64,000 bases of DNA from Pseudooceanicola marinus (GTDB taxonomy: Bacteria > Pseudomonadota > Alphaproteobacteria > Rhodobacterales > Rhodobacteraceae), in assembly GCF_020177265.1 (NCBI RefSeq), contig NZ_JAIVMC010000008.1:186001-250000 (forward strand), read 5' to 3'. Within the stretch, counting starts at the first letter, position 1. The number at the start of each line of letters is the position of its first letter. Below the pieces are notes generated by a model. That model did no database searches. It was not told the origin of the DNA and worked only from the letters and a program-made list of their open reading frames with translations. Both the position numbers and the translations under genes were made by a program. Positions 34,212 through 42,215 of the stretch are shown here, piece after piece.

Positions 34212-35084
34212 ATGCTGAATCATGAAGTGAACAAGCGGTTCAAGGCGCGTGTCGCCGGGGGCGGGGCCATGCTGCTGCCCGGCGCGGCCAACGCGCTTGC
34301 GGCGCGGGTCATCGAGGACCTGGGCTACGAGGCGGTCTACCTGTCCGGCGCCGGCCTGACCAACACCTACCTCGGCATGCCCGACCTGGCCTTCATCTCC
34401 CTGCCGGAGATCGCGCAGCATACCGCCACCATCCGCGACGCCACCGACCTGCCCATCGTCGTCGATGCCGACAACGGCTTCGGCAACGGGCTGAACGTGC
34501 GGCACACGATCCGTACGCTGGAACGCGCCGGCGCCTCGGCGATCCAGCTGGAGGACCAGAAGACGCCGAAACGCTGCGGCCATTTCTCCGGCAAGGAGGT
34601 CGTGCCCCTGGCCGAGGCTCGTTCGCGTATCAAGGCGGCGGTGGATGCCCGCCAGGATGAGAACACGATGATCGTGGCCCGCACCGATGCGGCGGCGACC
34701 GACGGCATGTCCGAGGCGCTGGATCGCGCCGCGGCCTTCATCGAGGACGGCGCCGACATCACCTTCGTCGAGGCGCCGCAGACGGAGGCCGATCTGCGCT
34801 CGATCCCCGCCGCGCTGAAGGGCACGCCGCAGCTGGTGAACCTGGTGGTGGGGGGTAAGACCCCGATCCTGTCGGTGGACGAATTCACCGAGATGGGCTT
34901 CTCTCTGGTGCTTTACGCCAACGTGGCGCTGCAATCGGCGCTTTACGGCATGCAGACCGCGCTTACCCAGCTGAAGGAGCAGGGTCAGATGGACGAGGAC
35001 GGCCCGCTGGCCGGCTTCCTTGAACGGCAGCGCGTGGTGCGCAAGGACCTGTTCGACGAGCTGGACAAGCGGTACGCCTACTGA
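34212..35084 (+). CDS. isocitrate-lyase-superfamily C-C lyase (dimethylmalate / methylisocitrate lyase-like)
   Basis: 290 residues, alpha/beta barrel of the ICL/PEP-mutase family. The metal motif VVDADNGFGN is near residue 86 and the active-site loop KRCGHFSGKEVV near 120 carries the catalytic Cys. The loop is closer to 2,3-dimethylmalate lyase and oxaloacetate decarboxylase relatives than to methylisocitrate lyase. It follows prpF after 22 bases in the same operon. A route of isomerase, hydratase and lyase for a methylated dicarboxylate, as in nicotinate fermentation, would fit, but no hydratase is present here. The exact substrate is inferred. Confidence 0.88.
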   Translation: MLNHEVNKRFKARVAGGGAMLLPGAANALAARVIEDLGYEAVYLSGAGLTNTYLGMPDLAFISLPEIAQHTATIRDATDLPIVVDADNGFGNGLNVRHTIRTLERAGASAIQLEDQKTPKRCGHFSGKEVVPLAEARSRIKAAVDARQDENTMIVARTDAAATDGMSEALDRAAAFIEDGADITFVEAPQTEADLRSIPAALKGTPQLVNLVVGGKTPILSVDEFTEMGFSLVLYANVALQSALYGMQTALTQLKEQGQMDEDGPLAGFLERQRVVRKDLFDELDKRYAY

Positions 35085-35091
35085 CCCGGCT

Positions 35092-35116
35092 CCCTTGCCG
35101 TGTCGCGCGGCAAGGG
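35092..35116. terminator. hairpin between convergent lyase and benE genes
   Basis: CCCTTGCCG-TGTCGCG-CGGCAAGGG, a perfect 9-bp stem. No strong T-tract follows in either direction, so efficiency may be modest. Confidence 0.55.
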
Positions 35117-35121
35117 CCCGT

Positions 35122-36297
35122 TCAGATCGCCGCCGGTCGGCGCCAGCGCAGCACCAGCAGCGTGGCGCCGCCGAAGACCAGGGCCCAGAGCGGCGCGCCG
35201 ATCCCCAGGAAGCCGACGCCCGAGACCGTGGCCATGAAGGTGACCAGCGCCGCCTCGCGCTGATCGGGCCGGTCCATGGCTGCCGTCAGGCTGCTGCCGA
35301 TGGTGTTCAGCAGGGCCAGTCCGGCGATCGTGGCGATCAGCGCCTGGGGTGCCACCAGGAAGAGGCCGATGATGGCGCCCCCCATCAGGCCCACGACGGA
35401 ATAGAAGACGCCCGCCAGGGCTGCCGCCTTGTAGCGGCCCGCCGGGTCTTCATCTGCTTCCGGCCCGGCGCAGATCGCCGCGGTGATGGCAGCCAGGTTG
35501 AAGGCGAAGCCGCCGAAGGGGGCCATCAGCAGCGAGGTCAGGCCGGTGACGGAGATGCTGGCCGAGACCGGCACCCGGTATCCGGCGGCGCGCAGGGTGA
35601 CGACGCCCGGCACGTTTTGCGAGGACATGGTGACGATATAGAGGGGCAGGCCCACACCGATCAGGCTGGTCAGGGTGAACTCGGGCCAGGTGAAGACCGG
35701 CCGCGCCAGGGTCCAGTCGATTCCGCCCGTCGTGGACAGGTCGAAGGCGCCGGTGCCCCAGGCCATGGCGCAGCCCGCCACCAGCACTAGCGGGATCGCG
35801 TAGCGGGGCAGGGCGCGGCGCGCGACGAGGTAGGTCACGCACATCACCGCCACCATCGGCAGGTCGTCCTCCATCGAGGCGAAGATCTCCAGCCCGAAGC
35901 GGAAGAGGATCCCGGCCAGCAGGGCGCTGCCCAGGGCCTCGGGGATGAGGTGCGAGACGCGCTCGAACCAGCCGGTGATTCCCGTCAGGGTCAGCAGCGC
36001 CGCGCAGAAGAGGAAGGCGCCGGTGGCCTCGGGCAGGGACATCCCCTGAAGCCCCACGGCCAGCAGTGCCGCGCCCGGCGTCGACCAGGCCGTCAGGATC
36101 GGCATCCGGTAGCGCAGTGACAGAATCAGGCAGCTCAGCCCGGTGCCGAGGCCGAGCGCCAGCATCCACGACGTCGCCTCCGCCGGGCTGGCGCCGACCG
36201 CGTCGATGGCCTGGAAGATGATGGCGGCGCTGCTGGTATAGCCCAGCAGGACCGCGATCAACGCGGTCACCAGGTGCGAGAGTTTCAGGCCGGTCAT
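35122..36297 (-). CDS. benE: BenE-family benzoate-type transporter
   Basis: 391 residues with about twelve membrane segments. Family blocks include LGYTSSAAIIFQAIDAVGAS near residue 18, ILTAWSTPGAALL near 66, and the MSSQNVPGVVTLRAAGY and APFGGFAFNLAAITAAICAGPEADEDP stretches at residues 215-285. BenE is a benzoate:proton symporter; homologues may carry other acids. It is divergent from an XRE-cupin regulator, which likely controls it. No benzoate catabolic genes are in the window. Confidence 0.92.
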   Translation of the reverse strand: MTGLKLSHLVTALIAVLLGYTSSAAIIFQAIDAVGASPAEATSWMLALGLGTGLSCLILSLRYRMPILTAWSTPGAALLAVGLQGMSLPEATGAFLFCAALLTLTGITGWFERVSHLIPEALGSALLAGILFRFGLEIFASMEDDLPMVAVMCVTYLVARRALPRYAIPLVLVAGCAMAWGTGAFDLSTTGGIDWTLARPVFTWPEFTLTSLIGVGLPLYIVTMSSQNVPGVVTLRAAGYRVPVSASISVTGLTSLLMAPFGGFAFNLAAITAAICAGPEADEDPAGRYKAAALAGVFYSVVGLMGGAIIGLFLVAPQALIATIAGLALLNTIGSSLTAAMDRPDQREAALVTFMATVSGVGFLGIGAPLWALVFGGATLLVLRWRRPAAI

Positions 36298-36372
36298 GCG
36301 TCAGGTGCCTTTCGGGGCGGCGGGGGATAGGGTAGGGCGATGACATGTTGCGCCCGGCCGTGATAACGGTCG

Positions 36373-36404
36373 GACGCTATAGCGCACGGACGTCATAGCG
36401 CACG
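36373..36404. repeat. tandem 16-bp direct repeat, candidate operator
   Basis: GACGCTATAGCGCACG is followed directly by GACGTCATAGCGCACG, 14 of 16 bases the same. The first copy contains the palindrome CGCTATAGCG. It lies 30 bases before the regulator gene and between it and benE. Confidence 0.6.
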
Positions 36405-36434
36405 ACACTGCCGCCCTGCAATCGGAAAGACCGG

Positions 36435-36971
36435 ATGAGCGACACGACCCTACAGATCCGCCTCAAGGCGGTGCGCGCCCAGGCGGGCCTCAGCCTGGCG
36501 CAGGCGGCCGAACGCACGGGCGTCAGCAAGGCCATGCTGGGCCAGATCGAACGCGGGGAATCCAGCCCGACGATCGCCACGTTGTGGAAGCTGTCCAAGG
36601 GCTTTCGCCAGCCGCTGAGCGCCTTCCTGCATCTCGCGCCGCAGGACGGCCACCCTCCCGTGCCGGTCAGCTTCCCCGGCGAGATCACCGTGCAGACGGT
36701 CTTTCCCTTCGATCCGCTCTACGGGTCGGAGACCTTCCTGATCACGCTGGAGCCGGGGCAGGCGCATGTCTCGCAACCCCATGCGCCGGGAGTGGTCGAG
36801 GACGTGGTGGTGACACGCGGCCAGATCGAAGTGCTGCAGGGGGATGCCTGGGCGGTTTGCCCGCCCGCCAAGGGCCTGCGCTTTGCCGCGGATCAGTTGC
36901 ACGGCTATCGCAACGACACGGCGGAGCCGGCGCAGTTCCTGAACGTCATGCACTATCCGTCCGCGCCCTAG
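36435..36971 (+). CDS. XRE-family regulator with cupin domain
   Basis: 178 residues: helix-turn-helix (residues 8-62, with LSLAQAAERTGVSKAMLGQIERGESSPT) and a cupin sensor (residues 90-175). Such proteins repress or activate uptake genes in response to a small acid or amine. It is divergent from benE across 137 bases that contain a tandem repeat, the probable binding site. No enzyme gene follows it directly on its own strand as part of an operon; the reductase gene begins 133 bases later. Confidence 0.9.
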   Translation: MSDTTLQIRLKAVRAQAGLSLAQAAERTGVSKAMLGQIERGESSPTIATLWKLSKGFRQPLSAFLHLAPQDGHPPVPVSFPGEITVQTVFPFDPLYGSETFLITLEPGQAHVSQPHAPGVVEDVVVTRGQIEVLQGDAWAVCPPAKGLRFAADQLHGYRNDTAEPAQFLNVMHYPSAP

Positions 36972-37104
36972 GGGCCGCCTCTGTCCGGTTCATGAGGTCC
37001 GTTCATCTGTGATTGCACAGCTCCGCCCTGTCCGGCGGCGCCAGTCTGCCCTATCTGCCCCGGGGCGCGGAACAGCATCCGCGCTTTGACAGACAGGACA
37101 GGCC

Positions 37105-37782
37105 ATGACACGCCCGCATATCATCTGCCACATGATCACCACCCTCGACGGTCGGCTGGCGACCGAACGCTGGCCCGTGTCCGAAGACCGGCTGCTGCAG
37201 GTCTACGACGCGGCCGTGGAGGAGATGCAGCCGGATGGCTGGATCACTGGGCGGGAGACCATGGGGCATTACATGGCGGCGGGGGAGCCCCAGTTGGGCA
37301 CAGCCCCGGAAAACCGTCCCGACCGCATCGGTGATACCGCCGGGCGCGGCCTGGGGATCTGTTTCGACCGAACCGGGCGCCTGCGGCCCGAGGGAGAGGA
37401 TCTGGACGGGGATCATCTGGTAATGGTGCTGTCGGAGCGTGTCTCGCAGGCTCATGTCGATCATCTGGCCTCACTTGGCATTTCGGTGGTCTTCTCCGGG
37501 CCCGAGGGCGCCGACCTGGCTGGCGCGCTGGCGCGGATCGGCGCGGCCTTCGGCGTGACGCGGCTGGTGCTGGAAGGCGGGGGCCGGATCAACGGGGCCT
37601 TCCTGTCCGCAGGCCTGATCGACGAGACCAGCACCTTGGTGCATCCAACGGTGGACGGCCAGGGCGGGGTGCCCGCGATCTACGATCATGCCGCAGACAC
37701 CCGGCCCCGCACGCTGGAGCTGATGTCGGTCACGACGCGCGAGGACGGCGTGGTCTGGATGCGCCATCGCGTCCTGTCCTGA
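37105..37782 (+). CDS. RibD C-terminal-domain reductase (DHFR-like fold)
   Basis: 225 residues of the RibD_C fold without a deaminase domain. The opening IICHMITTLDGRLATERWP, the NADPH-contacting GRETMGHYM near residue 50 and LVLEGGGRINGAFLSAGLIDE near 155 are typical. Stand-alone members are usually annotated as riboflavin-specific deaminase-like or dihydrofolate-reductase-like proteins; most have no known substrate, and this one need not act in riboflavin synthesis. AGGACAGG precedes the ATG. It is a single gene between a regulator and sthA. Confidence 0.87.
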   Translation: MTRPHIICHMITTLDGRLATERWPVSEDRLLQVYDAAVEEMQPDGWITGRETMGHYMAAGEPQLGTAPENRPDRIGDTAGRGLGICFDRTGRLRPEGEDLDGDHLVMVLSERVSQAHVDHLASLGISVVFSGPEGADLAGALARIGAAFGVTRLVLEGGGRINGAFLSAGLIDETSTLVHPTVDGQGGVPAIYDHAADTRPRTLELMSVTTREDGVVWMRHRVLS

Positions 37783-37834
37783 CGTCTGGCGCGGCCCGTG
37801 GCGTTGCCCCGCCTCTCCTGACCAGCGCATCGAA

Positions 37835-37863
37835 TTGCCCATTTCCTGTGCGTGGGATGTAAC
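37835..37863 (+). promoter_or_regulatory. candidate promoter of sthA
   Basis: TTGCCC (37835-37840) and TGTAAC (37858-37863) lie 17 bases apart, about 130 bases before the sthA start. Confidence 0.35.
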
Positions 37864-37993
37864 CCGTTCCTAACACCTCCGGTCCCATTGAGGTCAGGGC
37901 CAGTCCGGCCCGGCAGCACGGTTGCCCGAGAGCGCCAAAGCCGCTTGGCTCGGGGTGCAGGACGGGGATCGAGACAGGGAGAGGTGCGAGGCC

Positions 37994-39385
37994 ATGGACA
38001 GGATCGACATGCTGGTGATCGGCTCCGGCCCCGCCGGGCGGCGGGCGGCGGTGCAATCGGCGAAACTGGGCAAATCGGTGCTGGTGGTGGACAAGGGGCG
38101 CCGGCTGGGGGGCGTGTCGGTGCATACCGGCACGATCCCGTCGAAGACCCTGCGCGAGACGGTGCTGAACCTGTCGGGCTGGCGCGAGCGCGGGTTCTAC
38201 GGCCAGGGCTACCGGGTGAAACAGGACATCGGCGCCATCGACCTTATGCAGCGGTTGCACAAGACCCTGGATCACGAGGTCGAGGTGCTGCAGCACCAGT
38301 TCATGCGCAACATGGTCCGCTCGGGATTTGGCGAGGTGCGGTTCCTGGATCCCAATACCGCCGAGGTGCGCACCGAGACCGGCGAATGCACCCTGGTGGA
38401 GTTCGACAAGGCGCTGGTTGCGACCGGCACCCATCCCTACCGCCCTTCGCATATCCCCTTCGATCGCACCCGCGTCTTCGACAGCGATGAGATCCTGGAG
38501 CTGGAGCGCATCCCCCGTACCATGACGGTGATCGGCGGCGGGGTGATCGGGGTGGAATATGCCACGATCTTTTCGGCCCTCGACGTGCCGGTCACCCTCA
38601 TCGAGGCGCGCGACGAGATTCTGAACTTCGTCGACCGGGAAATCGTAGACGACTTCATTCACCAGATGCGCGACCGGGGCATGACGATCCGCCTGGGGTC
38701 AGAGGTGAAACAGGTCACCACGGGCGCCACCGGGGTGGACGTCGAACTGACCGACGGGCGGCGTATCCGGTCCGACACGCTGCTGTTTGCCGCGGGGCGG
38801 GCGGGCAACGTGGAACGGCTGAACCTGTCGGCCGTGGGTCTGGAGCCCGACAGCCGCGGGCGGCTGAAGGTTGATCCGCTGACCTTCCAGACCGAGGCTG
38901 CCAACATCTATGCCGCAGGCGACGTGATCGGATTTCCGGCGCTGGCCTCCACCTCGATGGAACAAGGGCGGGTGGCCGCCTGCCATGCCTTCGGCGTGTC
39001 GCCCCCGCCGCCGCCCGAGACATTCCCCTATGGCATCTACGCCGTGCCCGAGATTTCTACCGTCGGCCAGTCCGAGGAAGAGGTGAAGGCCAGTGGCGAG
39101 CCCTATGAATGCGGCATCGCGCGGTTCCGCGAGACCTCGCGCGGGCACATCATGGGGGTGAACACCGGCTTCCTGAAGCTGATCTTCTCGCTGAAGACCC
39201 GCCGCCTGCTGGGGGCGCATATCGTGGGCGAGGGGGCGACCGAGCTGATCCATATCGGCCAGGCCGTCATCAACCTTCAGGGCACGGTGGATTTCTTCGT
39301 CGAGAACACCTTCAACTATCCCACGCTCGCGGAGGCCTACAAGGTGGCCGGGCTGGACGCCTGGAACCGGATGGGGGCGGGGTAG
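37994..39385 (+). CDS. sthA: soluble pyridine nucleotide transhydrogenase
   Basis: 463-residue FAD enzyme that moves hydride between NADPH and NAD in the cytosol. FAD site GSGPAGRRAAVQSAKLG at residues 9-25; second nucleotide site VIGGGVIGVEYATIFSALDV near residue 180; GDVIGFPALASTSMEQGR near 318. The active-site loop reads GVSVHTGTIPSKTLRE: both redox cysteines of the lipoamide-dehydrogenase family are absent, which is the mark of SthA. The ATG at 37994 follows GGAGAGG; an earlier in-frame ATG at 37922 lies in non-conserved sequence. Length fits the family (about 465). Confidence 0.93.
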   Translation: MDRIDMLVIGSGPAGRRAAVQSAKLGKSVLVVDKGRRLGGVSVHTGTIPSKTLRETVLNLSGWRERGFYGQGYRVKQDIGAIDLMQRLHKTLDHEVEVLQHQFMRNMVRSGFGEVRFLDPNTAEVRTETGECTLVEFDKALVATGTHPYRPSHIPFDRTRVFDSDEILELERIPRTMTVIGGGVIGVEYATIFSALDVPVTLIEARDEILNFVDREIVDDFIHQMRDRGMTIRLGSEVKQVTTGATGVDVELTDGRRIRSDTLLFAAGRAGNVERLNLSAVGLEPDSRGRLKVDPLTFQTEAANIYAAGDVIGFPALASTSMEQGRVAACHAFGVSPPPPPETFPYGIYAVPEISTVGQSEEEVKASGEPYECGIARFRETSRGHIMGVNTGFLKLIFSLKTRRLLGAHIVGEGATELIHIGQAVINLQGTVDFFVENTFNYPTLAEAYKVAGLDAWNRMGAG

Positions 39386-39449
39386 GCGCCCTGGCCGGAC
39401 GGCGCGCCCTTGGGCTGCGTCGCGCCGGAGTATTTGGAACAAGGTGAAC

Positions 39450-39487
39450 CAGGGGCGCAGGGCGCGGCGGACCCTGCGGCGCCCCTG
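39450..39487. terminator. hairpin between convergent sthA and small membrane gene
   Basis: CAGGGGCGC (39450-39458) pairs with GCGCCCCTG (39479-39487), with an inner AGGG/CCCT pairing. The hairpin is strong but lacks a T-tract. Confidence 0.45.
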
Positions 39488-39532
39488 TCTGGCGTCGGAT
39501 CCGCCCCTGGCAAACGTCCGGTACCCGGCGGG

Positions 39533-39871
39533 TCAGTCGTCCAGGGTGATGGGGACGGTCTGACGCAGCTTTCCGGTGGCGTCGAAGATCAGGATCTGCT
39601 GATCGGCGGTGACCACGGCGGTCCAGCCACGGCCTCGGGTGACGGCCTCGGCGCGGGCGCCCTCGGGCAGGGTAATCTCTGCGGGCATCGCCGGGGCGGG
39701 CGGGCGCGCAAAACGGATGACAACCAGCCCCACGAGCGTTATCAGCCCCAGGATCATCACCACCAGAAGCGTCGTCACCAGGCGGCGCAACAGACGCAGG
39801 CTGGCCGGTTCCGCGCCGTCCGCCGCCTCAGGAAGGTCCTTTTCCATGTCCGAGTCCTTGTCCGGGCCCAT
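39533..39871 (-). CDS. conserved single-pass membrane protein (DUF6476-like)
   Basis: 112 residues with one membrane helix (LVTTLLVVMILGLITLVGLVVIRF near residues 38-60) and a small C-terminal domain (EITLPEGARAEAVTRGRGW). It resembles short Rhodobacterales proteins of unknown function. The start at 39871 has a GGAGGAG site; a second candidate, ATG at 39847, has AAGGA and shares the CATG with the divergent rluD-type start. In either case the 5' ends of the two genes overlap. Topology suggests a periplasmic C-terminus. No function can be given. Confidence 0.75.
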   Translation of the reverse strand: MGPDKDSDMEKDLPEAADGAEPASLRLLRRLVTTLLVVMILGLITLVGLVVIRFARPPAPAMPAEITLPEGARAEAVTRGRGWTAVVTADQQILIFDATGKLRQTVPITLDD

Positions 39872-40910
39872 CTCCGAGATCTCCTCCGGCGCGCGTCTGT
39901 CGGTGCAGATCGGTGCCAATCCGCCCGGCCGCCTTGATAAGGCGCTTTCCCGCGATGTGCCAGAGGAGGCCGCCCTGTCGCGCACCCGCCTGGCGCGGCT
40001 GATCGCCGAGGGGCAGGTCAGCCGCGACGGCGTGGCGCTGACCGATCCCAAGGCCAAGGTGGCCGAGGGCGACGTGCTGGAGATCGTGCTGCCGCAGGCG
40101 GTGGAGGTCGAGGCGCAGCCGCAGGTGATCCCCCTCGATATCGTCTACGAGGACGAGGAGATGGTGATCGTCAACAAGCCCGCCGGCATGGTGGTGCATC
40201 CGGCCCCCGGCTCTCCCGACGGGACACTGGTCAACGCCCTGCTGGCCCATTGCGGTGACAGCCTGTCGGGCATCGGTGGCGAGAAACGTCCGGGCATCGT
40301 GCATCGGATCGACAAGGAAACCTCCGGTTTGCTGGTGGTGGCGAAGTCGGACCGGGCGCATCACGCTCTGGCCGCGCAGTTCGAGGCCCATAGCGCGGAA
40401 CGCGCCTACCTGGCGCTGTGCCACGGGGTGCCGGACCCTTCCGACCCGCGCCTGCGCGGGGTGCGCGGCGCCTCCTTCGAGACCGGCGGCGTGCTGAAGA
40501 TCACCACGCAGCTGGATCGCCACCGCAGCGACCGGCAGAAGCAGGCGGTCTATTTCGACCGCGGCCGCCATGCGATCACCCGGGCGAAGCTTCTGCGCAC
40601 CTACGGCAACCCGCCCGCCGTGGCGCTGGTGGAATGCCGGCTGGAGACGGGGCGCACTCATCAGATCCGCGTGCATATGGCGCATGCGGGCCACGCACTG
40701 GTCGGGGATCCGGTCTATGGCGGTAAGCGCAAGGTGTCGGAGCGGGCTTTGGGCGTGGCTGGTGCCCAGGCCGTGACCCGATTCCCGCGCCAGGCTCTGC
40801 ACGCCGCCGTGCTGGGCGTGGCGCATCCGGTGACGGGCGAATGGCTGCGCTTCGAGGCGCCGCTGCCGGCCGACATGCAGGCCCTTCTGGACGTGCTGCC
40901 CGCCAATTGA
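39846..40910 (+). CDS. rluD: large-subunit rRNA pseudouridine synthase, RluA/RluD family
   Basis: 354 residues: an S4 RNA-binding domain (RLDKALSRDVPEEAALSRTRLARLIAEGQV, residues 25-60) joined to the pseudouridine synthase domain. The catalytic Asp is in HRIDKETSGLLVVAKSD near residue 155; ETGRTHQIRVHMAHAGHALVGDPVYGG near 265 is the family block. S4 plus this layout fits RluD, which modifies helix 69 of 23S rRNA. The ATG at 39846 has AGGAAGG; the frame stays open further upstream but without conserved residues. It lies ahead of rpoH. Confidence 0.92.
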   Translation: MSESLSGPISEISSGARLSVQIGANPPGRLDKALSRDVPEEAALSRTRLARLIAEGQVSRDGVALTDPKAKVAEGDVLEIVLPQAVEVEAQPQVIPLDIVYEDEEMVIVNKPAGMVVHPAPGSPDGTLVNALLAHCGDSLSGIGGEKRPGIVHRIDKETSGLLVVAKSDRAHHALAAQFEAHSAERAYLALCHGVPDPSDPRLRGVRGASFETGGVLKITTQLDRHRSDRQKQAVYFDRGRHAITRAKLLRTYGNPPAVALVECRLETGRTHQIRVHMAHAGHALVGDPVYGGKRKVSERALGVAGAQAVTRFPRQALHAAVLGVAHPVTGEWLRFEAPLPADMQALLDVLPAN

Positions 40911-40963
40911 GGGCCCGATCGGCCGTATGGTTCCATGTGCCTCAGCGCGCGCAATGCGGTTTT

Positions 40964-40981
40964 GCGCACGAAGTTGTGCGC
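40964..40981 (+). terminator. weak hairpin after the pseudouridine synthase gene
   Basis: GCGCAC-GAAGTT-GTGCGC, a 6-bp stem without a following T-run, 54 bases after the stop codon. It may be an inefficient terminator or an element of the rpoH upstream region. Confidence 0.3.
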
Positions 40982-41120
40982 TCATGCGAGGTCGGTTTGT
41001 CTTGTGCGACTCCGGCGCGCGACGGTAATCTCATTGCAACAGCGGGTCCCAGCCATCCTCAACGGAAGGTGACCGGGGCCTTGGAACGTTTACCTCCCGT
41101 TTGGGTTTGCATGACAAATG

Positions 41121-41149
41121 CTTGAACCCGCGGCCCCATGTGCCCATGT
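41121..41149 (+). promoter_or_regulatory. rpoH: heat-shock-type promoter of rpoH
   Basis: CTTG (41121-41124), an 18-base spacer and CCCATGT (41143-41149). The alphaproteobacterial RpoH consensus is CTTG-N17/18-CYTATNT; the -10 matches at six of seven positions. It would place the 5' end about 45 bases before the TTG start, giving sigma-32 autoregulation. Confidence 0.45.
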
Positions 41150-41203
41150 GTATGTTAACAGCATTTACATGGGCCGTGCGGGAAATTTGGGAAGGACAGA
41201 GAC

Positions 41204-42100
41204 TTGAGTAACTATGCCAATCTGCCGGCGCCGACGCCGGAAGGCGGTCTGAACCGCTACATGCAGGAAATCCGCAAGTTCCCGATGCTGGAGCCTGAGG
41301 AAGAATACATGCTCGCCAAACGCTGGGTGGAGCAGGAGGACACGGCCGCCGCGCACAAGATGGTCACGTCCCACCTGCGCCTGGCCGCCAAGATCGCCAT
41401 GGGCTATCGCGGCTACGGCCTGCCCCAGGCCGAGGTGATTTCAGAGGCGAACGTGGGCCTGATGCAGGCCGTGAAACGCTTTGACCCCGAAAAGGGCTTC
41501 CGCCTGGCGACCTATGCCATGTGGTGGATCCGCGCCTCGATCCAGGAATACATCCTGCGGTCGTGGTCCCTGGTGAAGCTGGGCACTACCAGCGCGCAGA
41601 AGAAGCTGTTCTTCAACCTGCGCAAGGCCAAGGCGCGCATCGGCGCGCTGGAGGACGGTGACCTGCGGCCAGAACACGTGAAGCAGATCGCGACCGACCT
41701 GGGCGTGACCGAGGACGAGGTGACCTCGATGAACCGCCGGATGGCGGGCTCGGACGCCTCGCTGAACGCCACCGTGGGCGCCGATGCCGACAGCACCATG
41801 CAGTGGCAGGACTGGCTGGAAGACGAAGATGCCGACCAGGCCACCGATTACGAGGAGCGGGACGAGCTGACCGCCCGTCGGGCCATGCTGGCCGAGGCGA
41901 TGGATGTGCTGAACGACCGCGAGAAGGACATCCTGACGCAGCGCCGCCTGTCGGAAGAGACGGTGACACTGGAAGACCTGTCGGCCAAGTACGACGTCAG
42001 CCGCGAACGGATCCGCCAGATCGAGGTGCGCGCCTTCGAAAAGCTGCAAACGCGCATGCGCGAGCTGGCGGAAGAGAAGGGAATGATGGCCGAGGCCTGA
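41204..42100 (+). CDS. rpoH: heat-shock sigma factor RpoH (sigma-32)
   Basis: 298 residues. Region 2 (AEVISEANVGLMQAVKRFDPEKGFRLATYAMWWIRASIQEYILR near residues 75-120) and region 4 (YDVSRERIRQIEVRAFEKL near 265) are intact, and the RpoH box QKKLFFNLRKAK near residue 132 separates it from RpoD. It directs RNA polymerase to chaperone and protease genes after heat or other stress. The start is TTG at 41204 with GGAAGGAC upstream. The 293-base space before it contains a heat-shock-like promoter and a possible hairpin in the leader. A terminator follows the gene. Confidence 0.95.
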   Translation: MSNYANLPAPTPEGGLNRYMQEIRKFPMLEPEEEYMLAKRWVEQEDTAAAHKMVTSHLRLAAKIAMGYRGYGLPQAEVISEANVGLMQAVKRFDPEKGFRLATYAMWWIRASIQEYILRSWSLVKLGTTSAQKKLFFNLRKAKARIGALEDGDLRPEHVKQIATDLGVTEDEVTSMNRRMAGSDASLNATVGADADSTMQWQDWLEDEDADQATDYEERDELTARRAMLAEAMDVLNDREKDILTQRRLSEETVTLEDLSAKYDVSRERIRQIEVRAFEKLQTRMRELAEEKGMMAEA

Positions 42101-42166
42101 TCCGCGCCGGATCCTCGTCCCTGTTCCCCCATGGTCCGATCCCCCCGGACCCGCCCACTCACGGAA

Positions 42167-42190
42167 AAGGCCGCCCTTCGGGGCGGCCTT
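42167..42190 (+). terminator. terminator after rpoH
   Basis: AAGGCCGCCC-TTCG-GGGCGGCCTT, a perfect 10-bp stem with a stable TTCG loop, between convergent rpoH and dipeptidase genes. The T-run is short. Confidence 0.65.
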
Positions 42191-42215
42191 CTGCCTTTGT
42201 GACCTGGCGGTGGCG

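Noticed and set aside
34212-35084. isocitrate lyase of the glyoxylate shunt
   Set aside because: At 290 residues it is too short and it has KRCGHFSGK rather than the KKCGH setting of full-length AceA.
33032-35084. methylcitrate cycle for propionate
   Set aside because: prpC and acnD/prpD are missing, and the lyase loop is not that of PrpB.
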